Shown: positions 1 through 5,160 of the stretch, in pieces
Layout: the number at the start of each line of letters is the position of its first letter
How positions within the stretch are numbered: the first letter of the stretch is position 1
Origin: an uncultured Collinsella sp.
GTDB taxonomy: Bacteria; Actinomycetota; Coriobacteriia; Coriobacteriales; Coriobacteriaceae
NCBI GenBank assembly: GCA_900765185.1
Contig: CAAFQT010000153.1
Coordinates: 1-6,437 of the forward strand
Direction of reading: 5' to 3'
Length of the DNA stretch: 6,437 bases
Translations under genes and position numbers: made by a program
Notes under the pieces: generated by a model
Databases searched by the model: none
The model's input: the letters and a program-made list of their open reading frames with translations, nothing else
What the model was told of the DNA's origin: nothing

Positions 1-73
1 AGCCTGCAAACAAGAACTATTTCACCGCAACTGACGGGGCATCCGGAAAATCGACCAGAAACGAGGACCCGCC

Positions 74-346
74 ATGATGGCAGACCATAAATCGGTGACC
101 CGCATGCTCAAGACGGCACGCGGTCAGATCGACGGCATCCTGCGGATGGTGGAGGAGGACCGTTACTGCGTCGATATTTCCACGCAGCTCATGGCCACGC
201 AGGCGCTCATCGCCCGCATCAACGCCGACGTGCTCAAGGCGCATATCGAGGGCTGCGTGACTTCGGCGATCGAATCGGGCGACGAAGACCTCAAAGCCGC
301 CAAGCTCGCCGAGATCGAACGCGTCGTCGACAAGCTCTCCAAGTAA
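74..346 (+). CDS. CsoR/DUF156-family metal-sensing transcriptional repressor
   Basis: A 90-residue, all-helical small repressor. The family binds operator DNA as a tetramer and releases it when Cu(I) or another thiophilic ligand binds between helices. The sequence shows the N-terminal signature with RGQIDGILRM (residues 16-25), then the three family ligand positions C32, H57 and C61 (spaced as C-x24-H-x3-C), which match Cys36/His61/Cys65 of Mycobacterium tuberculosis CsoR. Y31 before the first cysteine is also kept. The intact His argues against the persulfide-sensing CstR branch. The stretch after C61 is about three residues longer than in the M. tuberculosis protein, so the second-shell glutamate cannot be aligned with certainty. 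The start at 74 follows GAGG at 63-66; the next codon is also ATG. No copper exporter (copA) or chaperone (copZ) is next to it in the window, so the metal is inferred, not shown. Confidence 0.9.
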   Translation: MMADHKSVTRMLKTARGQIDGILRMVEEDRYCVDISTQLMATQALIARINADVLKAHIEGCVTSAIESGDEDLKAAKLAEIERVVDKLSK

Positions 347-413
347 TTGGTGCATTGGGGACGGATACGTTTGCATCACCTTGGTGCAGATTAACCTGTC
401 CCCAATGCACCAA
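347..413. repeat. Intergenic inverted repeat with 16-bp perfect arms
   Basis: The arms TTGGTGCATTGGGGAC (347-362) and GTCCCCAATGCACCAA (398-413) are perfect reverse complements around a 35-nt centre. The first arm starts on the base after the csoR stop codon. The centre repeats TTGGTGCA (381-388), the first eight bases of the left arm. There is no T-run after either arm, so it is not a classical terminator, although the stem could slow transcription or protect the csoR mRNA end. The GTCCCCAAT/ATTGGGGAC core is shared with the repeat next to gltD at 5089-5149, which suggests one dispersed family. Such elements elsewhere are often mobilised by REP-associated tyrosine (Y1) transposases; none is encoded here, so that link is inference. 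Confidence 0.8.
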
Positions 414-419
414 AAGGGG

Positions 420-425
420 TATAAA
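420..425 (+). promoter_or_regulatory. Possible -10 box upstream of the zinc-ribbon gene
   Basis: TATAAA lies 34 bases before the ATG at 460, just downstream of the inverted repeat. No convincing -35 box is found at the right distance; the region where one would sit falls inside the repeat's right arm. This is a weak prediction. Confidence 0.25.
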
Positions 426-459
426 GGCGTGCAGCATAGCGAAATGAAAGGCAGTGTGC

Positions 460-933
460 ATGAATGACTTTATGAAGGGTCGCAACGGCGCCGACGAACT
501 CACCGTCGTGTTGGGCTTCGCAGGCATTATCATCGCGATGATCGGATCGATGGCCCGCATCCAGTGGCTCAGCTGGATCGCCATCGCCGTAATCGTACTC
601 GGCGTGCTGCGCGGCCTGTCCAAAAACATCGACGCCCGCCGCAAGGAGAACGATGCTTTTGTCACGGCGACCGCAAACGTCCCCGGCCTAGGCAAGTTCG
701 TCGCCAGCTTGGGCGGTGGAACTGCAGCGGCCAGCACCTCGCGCGCAGCTGGAACGAGCAAGGAAGACTTTGAGCGTGCCAAGCGTACGGCCAAGAAGAT
801 GTGGAAGGGCCGCAAAACCACGGCATACCTCAAGTGCCCCAACTGCGGCCAGATGCTCTCTGTTCCCAAGGGCAAGGGCAAGATCCGCGTCACCTGCCCC
901 AAGTGCCACGCCAAGATGGAAACGCGCTCCTAG
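460..933 (+). CDS. Small membrane protein with C-terminal zinc ribbon
   Basis: A 157-residue protein of unknown function. The N-terminus is short and hydrophilic, followed by two hydrophobic segments, about residues 13-32 and 36-50, which form a likely membrane hairpin. A basic, then Ala/Ser/Gly-rich linker follows, then a strongly basic stretch (about 100-122), and a C-terminal zinc ribbon with C126-x2-C129 and C146-x2-C149 (CPNCGQ and CPKCHAK). The ribbon sits on the same side of the membrane as the basic linker, so by the positive-inside rule it is probably cytoplasmic. The ATG at 460 is chosen because GAAAGG (446-451) is eight bases upstream; an in-frame GTG at 454 is too close to it. It is preceded by an inverted repeat and followed by a strong terminator, so it is probably monocistronic. 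Zinc ribbons of this kind bind metal for structure or contact nucleic acid or protein; no specific role can be assigned. Confidence 0.85.
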   Translation: MNDFMKGRNGADELTVVLGFAGIIIAMIGSMARIQWLSWIAIAVIVLGVLRGLSKNIDARRKENDAFVTATANVPGLGKFVASLGGGTAAASTSRAAGTSKEDFERAKRTAKKMWKGRKTTAYLKCPNCGQMLSVPKGKGKIRVTCPKCHAKMETRS

Positions 934-955
934 CCGCTACACCATAGGACAAATT

Positions 956-991
956 AAAAGCCGAGGCCTCGTGTTGAGACCTCGGCTTTTT
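956..991. terminator. Bidirectional intrinsic terminator between convergent genes
   Basis: The stem AAAAGCCGAGGCCTC (956-970) pairs with GAGACCTCGGCTTTT (976-990) with one A-C mismatch and a five-base loop. It ends in TTTTT on the plus strand and gives TTTTAATTT on the minus strand. It lies 22 bases after the zinc-ribbon stop codon and about 50 bases beyond the leftward amidohydrolase stop codon, so it can end both transcripts. Confidence 0.9.
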
Positions 992-1040
992 GCATGGGGC
1001 GACATCATTCGATGAAGCTGTCGCCCCGTCGCGCCAGTGC

Positions 1041-2411
1041 CTAAGCTACGCCATCGCGGGCAAGCTCCTCTGCCAGGGCTTCTGCCGGCATGGCCATAAT
1101 CGCGTCGAGCTCGGTGTCAACCTCGGGGATGCGCTTGACCTTCAGCTTGCGCACCAGGTCACCGCGGCACATCACGTGCATTGGCTCACGCAGAGCGCAC
1201 AGGTCATCCAGAGGGCTCTCGCGCGTCACCAAAATGTCGGCCGCCTTGCCGCACTCGATCGTACCGGTCTCGCCGCCCAGCTCCAGCAGCTCAGCATTGA
1301 CCTGCGTGGCCGTATGCAGCGCAAACGCATTACTCACGCCCACGTACTTGGCAAAATAGGCCACCTCGCGCCACATGTCATACTGCGTCACAAACGGGCA
1401 GCTCGAATCCGTGCCCAGGCCCACCTTGATACCGGCTTCCAGCGCCGCACGAGCACTCTCGATAATGCCCGAGCACACGATGTCTCCGTTCTTCTTTTGT
1501 GTGTCAGTCGAATGAGTCTTCTCCGGATCGAGCAGTACAAACGGCAGCGCGGGGCTAATCGTGCAGGTCACGCTTGGCGCGCGTCCCTCGAGCTGAGTTC
1601 TTGCGGAGCCGCGGTACAGCTCCAGAATCTCGGGAGTCATCGGAGCACCGTGCTCGATCGTGTCAACGCCCGCCTGAAGCGCGGCCTTCACACCTTCGGT
1701 GCTCTCGACATGGGCCATGACCGGAAGGCCGACCTCGTGCGCTGCCTTGCACGCCGCCGCGGCGACATCGACCGGCATGCGCAGCACGCCTGGCTCGCCC
1801 ACCTCGGTCGCATCGAACACGCCACCCGTCACGAACAGCTTGATGACGTCGGCACCGCACGCATACAGGTCGCGCACCTGCTGGGCTGCCTCTGCGGGAG
1901 TATCGGCCACCTGCGCAAAGAGGCCCGCACCGTGGCCACCCGGCACCGTGACACCTGTTCCCGGTGCCACCAGACGCGGACCCTGATACTTGCCGGCGTC
2001 GATGGCGTTGCGCACGGCGATGTCCGCAAACAGCGGGTCGCCTGCACCGCGCACCGTGGTCACGCCGCTTGCCAGCTGCTGCTGAGCGCTGCCCTTGAGG
2101 ATATGGCGCACGATGGCGCGCCCCACGGGATTATCGAGCTTCTTCATCAGCGCGCCCGCATCGCCCGCCGAAACCGGCTTGCCCGACCCGCACAGATGCA
2201 CATGCATATTGATGAGGCCCGGCATGAGATACGCACCTGCCAGGTCGATGACCTCGGCCCCCGCTGGAGCTTGGGCCACGGCGCTCGGTCCCATCCAGGT
2301 GATGATGCCACGCTCGACGGCCACGGCCATATCGGGCTGCGGCTCCATATGTTCCGAGCCATCCAGAACGGTCGCATTGATAAACAACGTGGGACGATCG
2401 GCAGTCGCCAT
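1041..2411 (-). CDS. Metal-dependent amidohydrolase (imidazolonepropionase-like / Xaa-Arg dipeptidase-like)
   Basis: A 456-residue amidohydrolase-superfamily enzyme, probably cytoplasmic, as no signal peptide is seen. The N-terminal beta-sandwich (about 1-60, and again from about 385) flanks a TIM barrel. The metal-site set is complete: HxH at H70/H72 (INMHVHL), K191 at the end of strand 4 (DVIKLFVTGG), H234 on strand 5 (VMAHVES), H254 on strand 6 (TIEHG) and D335 on strand 8 (GLGTDSS). A lysine in this setting is typical of binuclear members in which it is carboxylated, including dipeptidases that release C-terminal Arg or Lys. The true substrate cannot be read from sequence and could be a dipeptide, cyclic amide or similar. 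The start at 2411 is preferred over an upstream in-frame ATG at 2444 because GGGAGGAG lies just upstream of it. It appears to be a single-gene unit ending at the 956-991 terminator. Confidence 0.9.
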   Translation of the reverse strand: MATADRPTLFINATVLDGSEHMEPQPDMAVAVERGIITWMGPSAVAQAPAGAEVIDLAGAYLMPGLINMHVHLCGSGKPVSAGDAGALMKKLDNPVGRAIVRHILKGSAQQQLASGVTTVRGAGDPLFADIAVRNAIDAGKYQGPRLVAPGTGVTVPGGHGAGLFAQVADTPAEAAQQVRDLYACGADVIKLFVTGGVFDATEVGEPGVLRMPVDVAAAACKAAHEVGLPVMAHVESTEGVKAALQAGVDTIEHGAPMTPEILELYRGSARTQLEGRAPSVTCTISPALPFVLLDPEKTHSTDTQKKNGDIVCSGIIESARAALEAGIKVGLGTDSSCPFVTQYDMWREVAYFAKYVGVSNAFALHTATQVNAELLELGGETGTIECGKAADILVTRESPLDDLCALREPMHVMCRGDLVRKLKVKRIPEVDTELDAIMAMPAEALAEELARDGVA

Positions 2412-2450
2412 ATCGAGCTCCTCCCTCACGATTAACTTGAACATTTGTCC

Positions 2451-2481
2451 ATTATCACCTAATGCAGCGACTAAAGTCGAA
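2451..2481 (-). promoter_or_regulatory. Candidate promoter of the amidohydrolase gene
   Basis: Read on the minus strand, GATAAT (plus-strand 2451-2456) is a good -10 match and would start transcription near 2444, leaving a leader of about 33 bases with the strong ribosome binding site. The upstream -35 is poor: GACTTT at 16 bases spacing or TTCGAC at 19 bases. The -10 also lies upstream of the alternative ATG at 2444, giving almost no leader for that start and supporting 2411. Confidence 0.4.
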
Positions 2482-2562
2482 CATATCGGTTAACGGAGGG
2501 ACGAGAGAGATGTGAGGGCAAACGGAGACAGCGCGGCGATGTTCCGGTCGTTCCAGCAAAAC

Positions 2563-2619
2563 GTCTTGATCTGTAACAGTTAGACCGGTTTTTGGCCGTT
2601 AGATGTTACAAATCGAGAT
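2563..2619. repeat. 57-bp palindromic unit 1 (left array)
   Basis: Left arm GTCTTGATCTGTAACA (2563-2578), 25-base loop, right arm TGTTACAAATCGAGAT (2604-2619). The arms pair with 13 Watson-Crick pairs, two G-T pairs and one mismatch. The loop begins GTTAGACCGG and holds a five-T run. It is the unit furthest from the nuclease-like gene on its 3' side. Confidence 0.85.
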
Positions 2620-2642
2620 ATTCTCCAGCCCCATCGTCAAAC

Positions 2643-2699
2643 GTCTAAATCTGTAACAGGTAGACAGGTTTTCGCCCTCTAGATGTTACAGATCGAGAT
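2643..2699. repeat. 57-bp palindromic unit 2 (left array)
   Basis: Left arm GTCTAAATCTGTAACA (2643-2658), 25-base loop, right arm TGTTACAGATCGAGAT (2684-2699). It starts exactly 80 bases after unit 1, leaving a 23-base spacer. The loop (GGTAGACAGG, then TTTT) resembles those of units 1 and 5. Two central mismatches and one G-T pair are present in the stem. Confidence 0.85.
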
Positions 2700-2722
2700 C
2701 TTTTAGCGGCAGCCAACCTTCT

Positions 2723-2779
2723 GTCTTGATCTGTAACAGCTGCGTGGCCAAACGGCCCCTTGTTGTTACAGATCGAGAC
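2723..2779. repeat. 57-bp palindromic unit 3 (left array, next to the gene's 3' end)
   Basis: Left arm GTCTTGATCTGTAACA (2723-2738) and right arm TGTTACAGATCGAGAC (2764-2779) pair over all 16 positions with a single G-T pair. The start is exactly 80 bases after unit 2. The 25-base loop is unrelated to the other loops and contains its own mini-hairpin GGCC-AAAC-GGCC (2747-2758). It ends 41 bases from the stop codon of the leftward gene at 2821. Confidence 0.85.
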
Positions 2780-2820
2780 AAACTCGGCAGGAACAACCAC
2801 CTCCGCGTCAGTTGCACCCC

Positions 2821-3891
2821 TTAGCGCCCATACCACTGCCGTCTCCATTCCTCAGCCAAATCGGCCCGCTGTGGAATGCCCGCCAGCCTCATCTTTTCAG
2901 CCAGCTTCCCCGGGTTCTTGAGCTCATCAAACGTAAACCGAAGCACCTTATGTCCGAGCATCGTCAGATGGGACTCTCGCTGACGTTCTGCCACGAATGG
3001 GTCGACCGACTCCCGATCCCCACCATCCTGCAGGGTATACTTTCCCTTTCCATCGAGCTCTCCGATCACGCACGTCCCGTCCTCGAGCCTCCAGAAATAG
3101 TCGACTCGAAATACCTGATTCGGATCGAGCGGATCACGGAACTCCACCTGTAACTCTGGCACCGGAAAACCGTATGCGATAAAGAATGCCCGAAAACGAG
3201 ACTCGCCGCCGTTTTCGGACAGCCCGTCCGCATGCGACGTGACCATCTGCGCCCTGCGATACCCTCGCCTGCCCTCGCAATCGGAGCGGAGACACTCGCT
3301 CAGGTCATCGCGCGATACGCCCTTTGCTCGCAACGCAGAATCGGCAATCGCCAGGCCATACGAAAACGGCGCGCGCAGCAGGCAATCCTCTACCGTGCGC
3401 CAAAACGGCGTCGCCCGCACGCCGTCGACTTGCTCAAGCGCACCCGCCGCCTGCGGACGCAGCAGCCGGCATCCTGCACTCAGCGGCACCGAGCAACCTG
3501 TCTTAACAAGAAATCGCGGCCCGAGCAGATCATTCGGCACCTCCAGACCCCACAAAAGCGCCGCGTCATAGCCCCAAAACGCCCAATCGGGATGAAACTC
3601 CGCAAGCCCTTTGATGGTACGCAGCGCTCGCCCCGCCGGCGTCAACGCATCCCAATCATGTTGAAAACAGAACAAATACGGCTCGGGCTCCGCAATATCA
3701 TCGGTTCCCACATGACGCCGCAGCCACATGAGCTCGGCATTGTCGTGTGTCACAAGCAGCACGCCTTGTTCAGCCGCCTCCGTGAGCCTGGCAAGCATCC
3801 TATTCCGTGCCAAGGTGTTCCGTGTCGGCTGCTTGTGTTTAAGAACGGTATTAGACACTTCCATCACCACCACATCAGGGAAATGGGCCAT
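2821..3891 (-). CDS. AbiEi-like protein with C-terminal PD-(D/E)XK (DUF559-type) nuclease-like domain
   Basis: A 356-residue protein, probably cytoplasmic. The middle part (about 95-120, FHPDWAFWGYDAALLWGL) follows the pattern of actinobacterial proteins annotated as AbiEi-type antitoxins, which begin with a helical DNA-binding-like region followed by 'hPdw.f.g.sAA..hGL'. The C-terminal part (about 225-340) carries the DUF559/Vsr-like core: ESRFR (about 230-234), VDYFW with D264, then GELDGKGKY with E278, D280 and K282 as the D...(D/E)xK set, then R303/E306 and a final LRFTFDEL strand-helix. The acidic and lysine residues of a PD-(D/E)XK site are present, so activity is possible, but members of this family are mostly uncharacterised. 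The ATG at 3891 has only a weak GGTGA upstream; ATG at 3864 is an alternative, and the open frame reaching back to 3957 runs into a repeat and is unlikely. It is bracketed by two arrays of the same 57-bp palindrome, 27 bases from the start and 41 from the stop. Confidence 0.75.
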   Translation of the reverse strand: MAHFPDVVVMEVSNTVLKHKQPTRNTLARNRMLARLTEAAEQGVLLVTHDNAELMWLRRHVGTDDIAEPEPYLFCFQHDWDALTPAGRALRTIKGLAEFHPDWAFWGYDAALLWGLEVPNDLLGPRFLVKTGCSVPLSAGCRLLRPQAAGALEQVDGVRATPFWRTVEDCLLRAPFSYGLAIADSALRAKGVSRDDLSECLRSDCEGRRGYRRAQMVTSHADGLSENGGESRFRAFFIAYGFPVPELQVEFRDPLDPNQVFRVDYFWRLEDGTCVIGELDGKGKYTLQDGGDRESVDPFVAERQRESHLTMLGHKVLRFTFDELKNPGKLAEKMRLAGIPQRADLAEEWRRQWYGR

Positions 3892-3917
3892 TGTCACCGA
3901 TGCCGCTGTCGGCAAAC

Positions 3918-3974
3918 GTCTCGATCTGTAACAGTTAGACGTTCTCCAGGCCCCCAAACGTTACAGATTTAGAC
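3918..3974. repeat. 57-bp palindromic unit 4 (right array, next to the gene's 5' end)
   Basis: Left arm GTCTCGATCTGTAACA (3918-3933), 25-base loop, right arm CGTTACAGATTTAGAC (3959-3974). The stem has 13 Watson-Crick pairs, one G-T pair and two mismatches. It lies 27 bases upstream of the preferred start codon at 3891, so it is probably in the leader or promoter region of that gene. Its loop carries TTCTCCAG (3942-3949), which is also found in the spacer between units 1 and 2. Confidence 0.85.
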
Positions 3975-3997
3975 AAACCAGCGGTGCCCAAGCATTC

Positions 3998-4054
3998 GTC
4001 TCGATCTGTAACAGGTAGACCGGTTTTTTGTCCCTAAATGTTACAGACCGAGAC
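3998..4054. repeat. 57-bp palindromic unit 5 (right array)
   Basis: Left arm GTCTCGATCTGTAACA (3998-4013), 25-base loop with a six-T run, right arm TGTTACAGACCGAGAC (4039-4054). Fifteen of 16 positions pair. It begins exactly 80 bases after unit 4. It lies 36 bases beyond the stop codon of the 235-residue gene at 4091, so it also falls in that gene's 3' region; no T-tail follows the stem, so terminator function is not evident. Confidence 0.85.
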
Positions 4055-4090
4055 AAATAGACAGGCGGCGGCGCTGCGACAGCCAACCCC

Positions 4091-4798
4091 CTACTCCCAC
4101 TCCTGCTCGTAGATGTTGAGAGACTTTACGTAGCGACCCTGGGCACCCATGATGTCGCGGACCAGCCTCAGAAAGAAGCTGATACACGAGGTATCGAAAC
4201 CGTCCTCTAGGTCCTCGGGATGCACGGCACCTGGCCCGTCGACCGCCGTGTCACTCAGGCGCGCGATGTCATACAGGTAGAGCTGTCCCGCCGTAAGCCA
4301 GACATCGTCGACGCAGGCGAGGCGCACCGCAATGGCACCGTCGTTCCAGTGCTCCTTTTGCACGATATGTGGGTCGTAGACGTCAAAGCGACGGTCAGTG
4401 CGCGTGTCCTTCAGCACGACCATACCAGTCGCGGGATCCTTGTCCAAAATGCCAAAGCGCGAAAAATACTGCGTGTCACGCACCTGCTTAAGTCGCCCGA
4501 GCGTTGCAGGAGAAATTGACGCTGGCGGCTCGTCCACATACAGCTCCAACAGCGTCTTGCCGTGGTAATAGGGACGCTCAAATAGCAGCCAATCGGTAAA
4601 CGCCATGTTGTAGGCCATGATTTCGTTTTGAGAAGGTTCCTCGCAATAGTTGAGCCACGGATCGACGATAATCTCGAACTGCTCGCGCGCCGGCTCCAGG
4701 AATTGAAACTTCCGCAGCATCCAAAAGTGAGCCATGTCGGCAATATCGTTGCCGACGGCTTCGGCCAGCTGTGCTCGGTCAAAAACTTGGTCAGTCAT
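4091..4798 (-). CDS. Uncharacterised 235-residue acidic protein
   Basis: I do not recognise this gene. The protein is soluble, acidic and rich in aromatic residues, with no signal peptide, membrane segment or obvious metal-binding cysteine set (only C52, C162 and C205). The first 90 residues look helical, with an AFTDWLLFERPYYHGKTLLE segment (66-85). A more beta-like part follows (about 105-178), with SRFGILD, GMVVLKDTRTDRRFDVYD and AIAVRLACVDDVWLTAGQLY. This order, a 'DW.lF.....G.TlLE.Y' helix then strands describing 'l.D...........v.aRl....W', is reminiscent of proteins that in other bacteria carry a C-terminal SEC-C zinc motif, but that motif is absent here, and the likeness is weak. The start at 4798 follows a strong GAGGAGG at 4804-4810. 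That site can be masked by its own leader (see the leader entry). Confidence 0.8.
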   Translation of the reverse strand: MTDQVFDRAQLAEAVGNDIADMAHFWMLRKFQFLEPAREQFEIIVDPWLNYCEEPSQNEIMAYNMAFTDWLLFERPYYHGKTLLELYVDEPPASISPATLGRLKQVRDTQYFSRFGILDKDPATGMVVLKDTRTDRRFDVYDPHIVQKEHWNDGAIAVRLACVDDVWLTAGQLYLYDIARLSDTAVDGPGAVHPEDLEDGFDTSCISFFLRLVRDIMGAQGRYVKSLNIYEQEWE

Positions 4799-4846
4799 GG
4801 CATCCTCCTCAAACTGATGGACCTCAATTTGAGCTTACGAGGAGGG
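4799..4846 (-). promoter_or_regulatory. Leader able to mask the ribosome binding site of the 235-residue gene
   Basis: On the minus strand the ribosome binding site GAGGAGG (plus-strand 4804-4810) is perfectly complementary to CCTCCTC 28 bases upstream (4839-4845). A second pairing, CTCAAA (4828-4833) with TTTGAG (4808-4813), overlaps the same site. At DNA level CTCAATTTGAG (4823-4833) is a perfect 11-bp palindrome and could instead be an operator half. Whether the transcript includes this leader is unknown, since no clear promoter is seen; CTGACA further upstream resembles a -35 but has no good -10. Confidence 0.4.
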
Positions 4847-5088
4847 CGAGCAACCACTGTCAGCGCGGGCAAAATAGGCCTTCGACTGCAAACCAGATGC
4901 TAACCAAACACTTGACGGGACACTTGACCGAATGAGCGCACCGCAAAGAAACCGCAGGTAGACATAGACAGCCAACCCGCCCTTTTGAGCCAGATGCCCG
5001 CTACCACCACAGAAACAACAGGTGGCCACAGCCCAAGAAGTCGACAAATGAACACCCGTACGTCGACAAACGAACAGGCGCCCCGCAG
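4847..5088. other. Gene-free stretch between the 235-residue gene and the gltD-side repeat
   Basis: With the leader and repeat on either side, the gap between genes is 362 bases (4799-5160). No convincing gene is seen: two leftward open frames of 78 and 88 codons run through it, but the first starts inside the repeat and neither has a ribosome binding site or family resemblance. Two short direct repeats are visible. CACTTGAC occurs twice, 12 bases apart (4909-4916, 4921-4928). GTCGACAAATGAACA (5040-5054) recurs as GTCGACAAACGAACA (5062-5076), 22 bases apart. The spacing of two helical turns for the second pair could suit a protein binding twice on one face, but no function is shown. Confidence 0.4.
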
Positions 5089-5149
5089 AGAGTGTCCCCA
5101 ACGACTAGACAAAAAAGAACGTCCCCAATTAGTCATTGGGGACGCTCTT
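5089..5149. repeat. Intergenic GTCCCCAA/TTGGGGAC repeat next to gltD
   Basis: Three copies of the same half-site occur: GTGTCCCCAACGACT (5092-5106), CGTCCCCAAT (5120-5129) and ATTGGGGACG (5135-5144). The outer pair forms an 18-bp inverted repeat with two imperfect positions (5089-5106 with 5131-5148); the inner pair forms a 10-bp perfect stem with loop TAGTC. The ATTGGGGAC core matches the repeat after csoR at 347-413. The element therefore looks like a second, rearranged copy of one dispersed family. Confidence 0.75.
5111..5149 (-). terminator. Intrinsic terminator of gltD, formed by the repeat
   Basis: Read on the minus strand, the stem AAGAGCGTCCCCAAT, loop GACTA, and ATTGGGGACGTTCTT pair at 14 of 15 positions and run into TTTT then GTC. 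The hairpin starts 11 bases after the gltD stop codon at 5161. Stem strength, position and T-run all fit rho-independent termination. Confidence 0.8.
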
Positions 5150-5160
5150 AAATGACTACC

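Noticed and set aside
398..424. Possible CsoR operator, with GTCCCC and GGGGTATA near the zinc-ribbon promoter.
   Set aside because: The two halves are about 11 bases apart, much wider than the known compact operators, and the left half is simply the arm of the inverted repeat.
990..2435. A 481-codon open frame on the plus strand, antisense to the amidohydrolase.
   Set aside because: It is rich in His and Arg and shows no family motif, while the opposite strand encodes a complete amidohydrolase with all metal ligands and a good ribosome binding site. It is a shadow of GC-rich coding DNA.
2476..2489. LexA-like box GTCGAACATATCGGTT upstream of the amidohydrolase.
   Set aside because: Only one half-site (CGAAC) is good; the second half does not read GTTCG, so it does not meet the SOS-box pattern.
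3232..3972. A 246-codon open frame on the plus strand over the nuclease-like gene.
   Set aside because: Arg/Pro/His-rich composition, no ribosome binding site, and it runs into a repeat unit; the minus strand carries recognisable DUF559-type motifs.
2563..4054. CRISPR array.
   Set aside because: The units are imperfect, palindromic over their full length and contain a variable 25-base centre; spacers are only 23 bases and partly resemble each other. No cas gene is present.
4900..5136. A 78-codon leftward frame with a hydrophobic segment, and an 88-codon frame at 4835-5101.
   Set aside because: The first starts within the gltD-side repeat, beyond that gene's terminator, and neither has a ribosome binding site or any protein family resemblance.
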